From assembly GCA_041479575.1 (NCBI GenBank), contig JBGOYH010000083.1, positions 1-8,810 on the forward strand: a DNA stretch of 8,810 nucleotides, written 5' to 3'. The translations under genes were made by a program, and so were the position numbers. Origin of the DNA: DASPPK01 sp041479575 (lineage in GTDB: Archaea > Thermoproteota > Bathyarchaeia > Bathyarchaeales > Bathycorpusculaceae). This document shows positions 6,655 to 8,810 of this stretch, piece by piece (within the stretch, counting starts at the first letter, position 1; each line of letters begins with the position of its first letter). The notes beneath the pieces were generated by a model, which did not search any database, had not been told where the DNA came from, and saw only the letters and a program-made list of their open reading frames with translations.

Positions 6655-7274
6655 TTATTGGGGTGGCCAAGGTGGCGTAAAGTTGCCTAGCTGCCCTGGC
6701 GTGACAGGTGGATTCGGGTTGAAATCAGGCGGAAATATCTGGGGAAGAACACCATTAATGTCTTCAAATACCAAGATCTCATGATCTTGCACCAGGATGC
6801 CGAGGTAGTCCACTGGTCCTCCTGTCCCTACAGAACTAACCCAGTTCTCGTAACCTATTGCCTTCGCTTCAATTGCTAACTTTCCGTAGCCGACTTCTCT
6901 GGCCCTTATCACAATGTTCAGAACAACTGACGCATTGGCCAGCAAATTCACTTTCCAACTCGAAGTGCCATTATCCAGTTCGATACCTGTTGAGTTCCAC
7001 TCTTGACTGACTTTCGAAAGATCTACTTGCAAGACAACGTTTGACAGATCGATGCTTGATGTAACATTTATTGTCAGCAAGATCTGACTACCCACGCCTC
7101 GCGGTTGTGTGATTCCAGAGACCGATAGCCCGACGGTTATGGGCGAAAGATGAGTATTCGCAAGTAGGAAGGTGAGTTTGAAATTGTTCCTATGCTTGAT
7201 CGAGACAAAAACAACGTTGCAAAAATCGAGCAGGCTACAATGACTCCAGCTAATCCTGAAACAAGCAGCTTCAT
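6655..7274 (-). CDS. Secreted beta-rich, proline-tailed protein, broken by an apparent frameshift
   Basis: The natural start is ATG at 7274: it follows GGTGTGGGGAG, a TATA box 44 bases upstream, and opens a clear signal or anchor segment (MKLLVSGLAGVIVACSIFAT). That frame stops at 7137. The rest lies in the neighbouring frame, open down to 6655, from about LANTHLSPITVGLSVSG onward. A single missing base or a -1 shift between about 7140 and 7230 joins them; A5 runs on the plus strand at 7207-7211 and 7221-7225 are likely spots. The joined protein would be about 200 residues. Its body is a beta-sandwich pattern (QILLTINVTSSIDLSNVVLQ) like archaeal cell-surface Ig-like modules, with sequons and a proline-rich tail (PPDFNPNPPVTPG, TPPWPPQ). 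It follows the membrane winged-helix gene. Translations extending the second frame up to 7407 are unlikely: they would cover the promoter and operators. Confidence 0.7.
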
Positions 7275-7312
7275 TCTCCCCACACCAAGATAATTTGGCA
7301 GTAGGAGTGCAG

Positions 7313-7322
7313 TTATATAAAA
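7313..7322 (-). promoter_or_regulatory. TATA box of the secreted-protein gene
   Basis: The minus strand reads TTTTATATAA, a near-perfect archaeal TATA box. It predicts a transcript start near 7292 and an 18-base leader before the ATG at 7274. The TGTACA cluster lies just upstream. Confidence 0.65.
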
Positions 7323-7330
7323 CATTGCTC

Positions 7331-7359
7331 TTGTACAGTGTGTACAAAAACTTGTACAA
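7331..7359. promoter_or_regulatory. TGTACA operator cluster
   Basis: A perfect inverted repeat TTGTACA-GTG-TGTACAA (7331-7347) is followed four bases later by the self-complementary TTGTACAA (7352-7359). Three TGTACA cores therefore fall within 29 bases, 9 bases upstream of the TATA box at 7313-7322 and directly after the winged-helix gene (stop at 7362-7364). Position and symmetry fit a regulator of the secreted-protein gene; the membrane winged-helix protein encoded next door is the obvious candidate (inference). Confidence 0.6.
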
Positions 7360-7361
7360 TA

Positions 7362-7862
7362 CTAACACTGCGTTTTCCCTCGCCAAGCCTTCCAAGTTTC
7401 GTACCAAGATGTGGTTGCCGCTAATGCTCCCAACAACAATGCAAATATGCTAGAGAAGCTGAAACGCTCAAAACTTACAAGATATATCGTATACAATGAC
7501 AAAAGTGTTGTAAACATCGTCGCGTAAAAGAGGTATCTGGGAAGCAGAAAGGCTCCAACTCTTATGAACTGTTTCAAAACACCAACCTGGACCTGTCTCA
7601 CGAGATGATACTCACCATATCTCTTTTCCACCAAGCCTAGTTCCGCAAGCTTGTCCAAATGATAAGTGGCCAAGGTTGGACTGGAAAAACCAAGAGCTCG
7701 CTGAGCCTCACGCACACCAACGTTGCCTCTCGACTTCAAGACATACATGTAGACGCGCAATGTGTTGCCTTTCAGCTCCGCAGCAAGCTTCTCATCCTCT
7801 GCTTCACCTGAGCTGATCAGAGTAGTCAAACTCCTCTTACTAAATGAAGAGGCAACACCCAA
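7362..7862 (-). CDS. Membrane-anchored winged-helix transcriptional regulator
   Basis: Up to 166 residues. Residues about 28-90 form an ArsR-like winged helix: LKGNTLRVYMYVLKSRG, the turn and recognition helix around SSPTLATYHLDKLAELGLVE, and the wing KRYGEYHLV. After a linker (VGVLKQFIRVG) come two membrane helices at about 109-130 and 135-153, with a short charged tail. This architecture recurs in TACK archaea and suggests a one-component regulator that binds DNA while held at the membrane. The likely target is the operator cluster just downstream, before the secreted-protein gene. The longest frame starts at TTG 7862 with no ribosome binding site. TTG at 7829 (residue 12) has GAGGAG one base before it and lies about 37 bases after a TATA-like site, so the true start is uncertain. 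The stop is TAG at 7362. Confidence 0.85.
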   Translation of the reverse strand: MGVASSFSKRSLTTLISSGEAEDEKLAAELKGNTLRVYMYVLKSRGNVGVREAQRALGFSSPTLATYHLDKLAELGLVEKRYGEYHLVRQVQVGVLKQFIRVGAFLLPRYLFYATMFTTLLSLYTIYLVSFERFSFSSIFALLLGALAATTSWYETWKAWRGKTQC

Positions 7863-7870
7863 ATATTAAT
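7862..7870 (-). promoter_or_regulatory. Possible TATA box of the winged-helix gene
   Basis: The minus strand reads ATTAATATT. A start about 26 bases downstream (near 7840) would favour translation from TTG 7829 rather than TTG 7862. Confidence 0.3.
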
Positions 7871-8144
7871 TGTTCACATGCAGTTTCAATGGACGAAGTA
7901 TGACACTTCCCCCTTGGGCACGCTCTTTGAGCTGAAGAAGCTTATCGGGCAAACCCTAGAAGAGACAGGCTAGCATCAAGAATACCCGAGACAATACGTG
8001 AACCGAGATCTGGCCAAGTGTGAAAGTGACCGCGGCAATTCAGCTTGCCAAGATCGAAAGATTATATGGGGCAGTTCTTAGCATCGGCGAAGCGGGACTC
8101 TTGCATCAAGCGCGCGCTTTTCAATTTTTTACAGTAGGCGAACC
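7863..8144. other. Gap between the M42 peptidase and winged-helix genes
   Basis: It holds the 12-base palindrome AAGCGCGCGCTT (8108-8119) followed on the plus strand by TTCAATTTTTT. Two small plus-strand frames are present: 7878-7973 (ATG, 31 residues, contains SPLGTLFELKKLIGQTLEE) and 8020-8178 (GTG, 52 residues, contains QLAKIERLYGAVLSIGEAGL). Neither has a ribosome binding site, and the second overlaps the end of the peptidase gene in antisense. I do not call them genes. Confidence 0.45.
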
Positions 8145-8810
8145 TCAGCTTGAGTACTTGAAACTGAAGCCTTTCTGAACTTTTCTAACAGTAGCTGTCA
8201 ATAGCCTGACGGCATTAACCACATCTTTGACATCCAAAAGTTCGTATGAGTGGGCATATCTCGTTGGAATGGATATCACGCAACTCGGGACACTTTCCCT
8301 TGTCAAATGGATCGTGGCGGCGTCGGTAGAACCCCGTGGCAGAACTTCCATTTGATATGGGATTTTCTCTTCCTCTGCAGTTGAAACCAGAAGCTCTCTC
8401 ACTTTTAGGTGAGAGATCAGACCCAAGGCGCCACCTGCGTCATCCATAACTTTTATGGCTGGGCCTGCGCCAACCCTTGTGACTTGGTCTTTCTCGGCAA
8501 CGCCCGGAATATCTCCTGCAAGTGTTATGTCAACGGCTATAGCCATGTCGGGAGCGATCTTGTAGGCCGCAACTTGTGCTCCACGGCAGCCAACTTCCTC
8601 TTGGACATCCGCCACACCGTACACGTTGGATTCAAGTCTCTTTTTTGCAAGGTTCTTCATGGTTTCGATGATTATGCATACGCCTACACGGTCGTCAAAC
8701 GCCTTGCTGGCAAGTACGTTTCCGGATCCGAGAATTTTGAATGGGCGTTCAAAAGTGACTGGGTCTCCTATTCGGACACCTAGCTTCTCAGCCTCGGCTC
8801 TGCTCTTGGC
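8145..8810 (-). CDS. M42 family metallo-aminopeptidase (TET/FrvX type), N-terminus beyond window
   Basis: The frame is open from the window edge at 8810 to TGA at 8145: 221 residues of a family normally about 340-360 long, so roughly 130 N-terminal residues are missing. Visible M42 motifs, numbered from the window edge, are KAFDDR (36-41, bridging metal Asp), QEEVG (70-74, catalytic Glu and metal Glu), AVD (92-94, metal Asp), PRGSTDA (158-164) and RYAHS (184-188, metal His). All active-site residues expected in this part are present, so it should be active. Family members form large cytoplasmic tetrahedral complexes that remove N-terminal residues from peptides using two Zn or Co ions. The ATG at 8660 is internal (before KNLAKKRLES), not the gene start. 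No operon partner is visible. Confidence 0.93.
   Translation of the reverse strand, partial: AKSRAEAEKLGVRIGDPVTFERPFKILGSGNVLASKAFDDRVGVCIIIETMKNLAKKRLESNVYGVADVQEEVGCRGAQVAAYKIAPDMAIAVDITLAGDIPGVAEKDQVTRVGAGPAIKVMDDAGGALGLISHLKVRELLVSTAEEEKIPYQMEVLPRGSTDAATIHLTRESVPSCVISIPTRYAHSYELLDVKDVVNAVRLLTATVRKVQKGFSFKYSS

Noticed and set aside
7275..7407. N-terminal extension of the secreted-protein frame up to 7407
   Set aside because: It would overlap the end of the winged-helix gene, the operator cluster and the TATA box, and its residues are not signal-like. The signal segment starts at 7274 in the other frame.
7878..8178. Two small plus-strand genes (31 and 52 residues)
   Set aside because: Neither has a ribosome binding site or recognisable family, and the second overlaps the peptidase gene in antisense.
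8145..8660. Complete gene starting at ATG 8660
   Set aside because: The frame continues upstream to the window edge and includes the conserved KAFDDR motif, so that ATG is internal.
8409..8783. 124-residue plus-strand frame
   Set aside because: It lies antisense to the M42 peptidase, whose catalytic motifs fix the minus-strand frame.

Overview
The window looks like chromosomal DNA of an uncultured archaeon, most likely of the Bathyarchaeia or a related Nitrososphaerota/TACK lineage. This is inferred from gene content: sequon-rich secreted proteins with dockerin and cohesin-like modules, an archaeal SpoIIM-like membrane protein, a membrane-anchored winged-helix regulator, an M42 aminopeptidase, TATA-box promoters, GTG/TTG starts and possible leaderless genes. 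No rRNA, tRNA, CRISPR array, insertion sequence or phage gene was seen.

Layout, left to right. Positions 1-3479 hold a two-gene minus-strand operon for exported glycoprotein-like proteins. The first gene (2427-3479) has an N-terminal membrane or signal segment and a C-terminal PPC-like beta domain. Its stop overlaps the start of the second (TAATG), a very large protein that is open for 809 codons and leaves the window at position 1. That protein carries a signal peptide, a NIDO-like region, a PPC-like domain, a paired calcium-binding dockerin and the start of a cohesin-like domain. Next come a SpoIIM-like membrane protein (3703-4293, minus), an unrecognised single-pass coiled-coil protein (4638-5336, plus) and a DUF4145/HEPN-like protein (5486-6298, minus).

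Positions 6655-7862 hold a minus-strand pair: a winged-helix regulator with two membrane segments, followed by a secreted beta-rich protein whose frame is broken near its N-terminus. Between them lies a cluster of TGTACA operator-like sites just upstream of a strong TATA box. The right end is the C-terminal two thirds of an M42 aminopeptidase (8145-8810, minus).

The gaps are the least ordinary part. Each of the five gaps longer than 100 bases contains at least one GCGCGC tract, and I found none inside a gene. The gap at 6299-6654 holds a candidate structured RNA: a two-sided TATA box, a long closing stem and a T7 tract at the expected end. Two other promoters carry perfect dyads against or overlapping their TATA boxes. 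Several gaps also contain protein-like reading frames without usable starts, which may be decayed genes. Taken together the window mainly encodes the cell surface (adhesion or scaffold proteins, membrane proteins, a membrane-linked regulator with an exported neighbour) plus peptide turnover.
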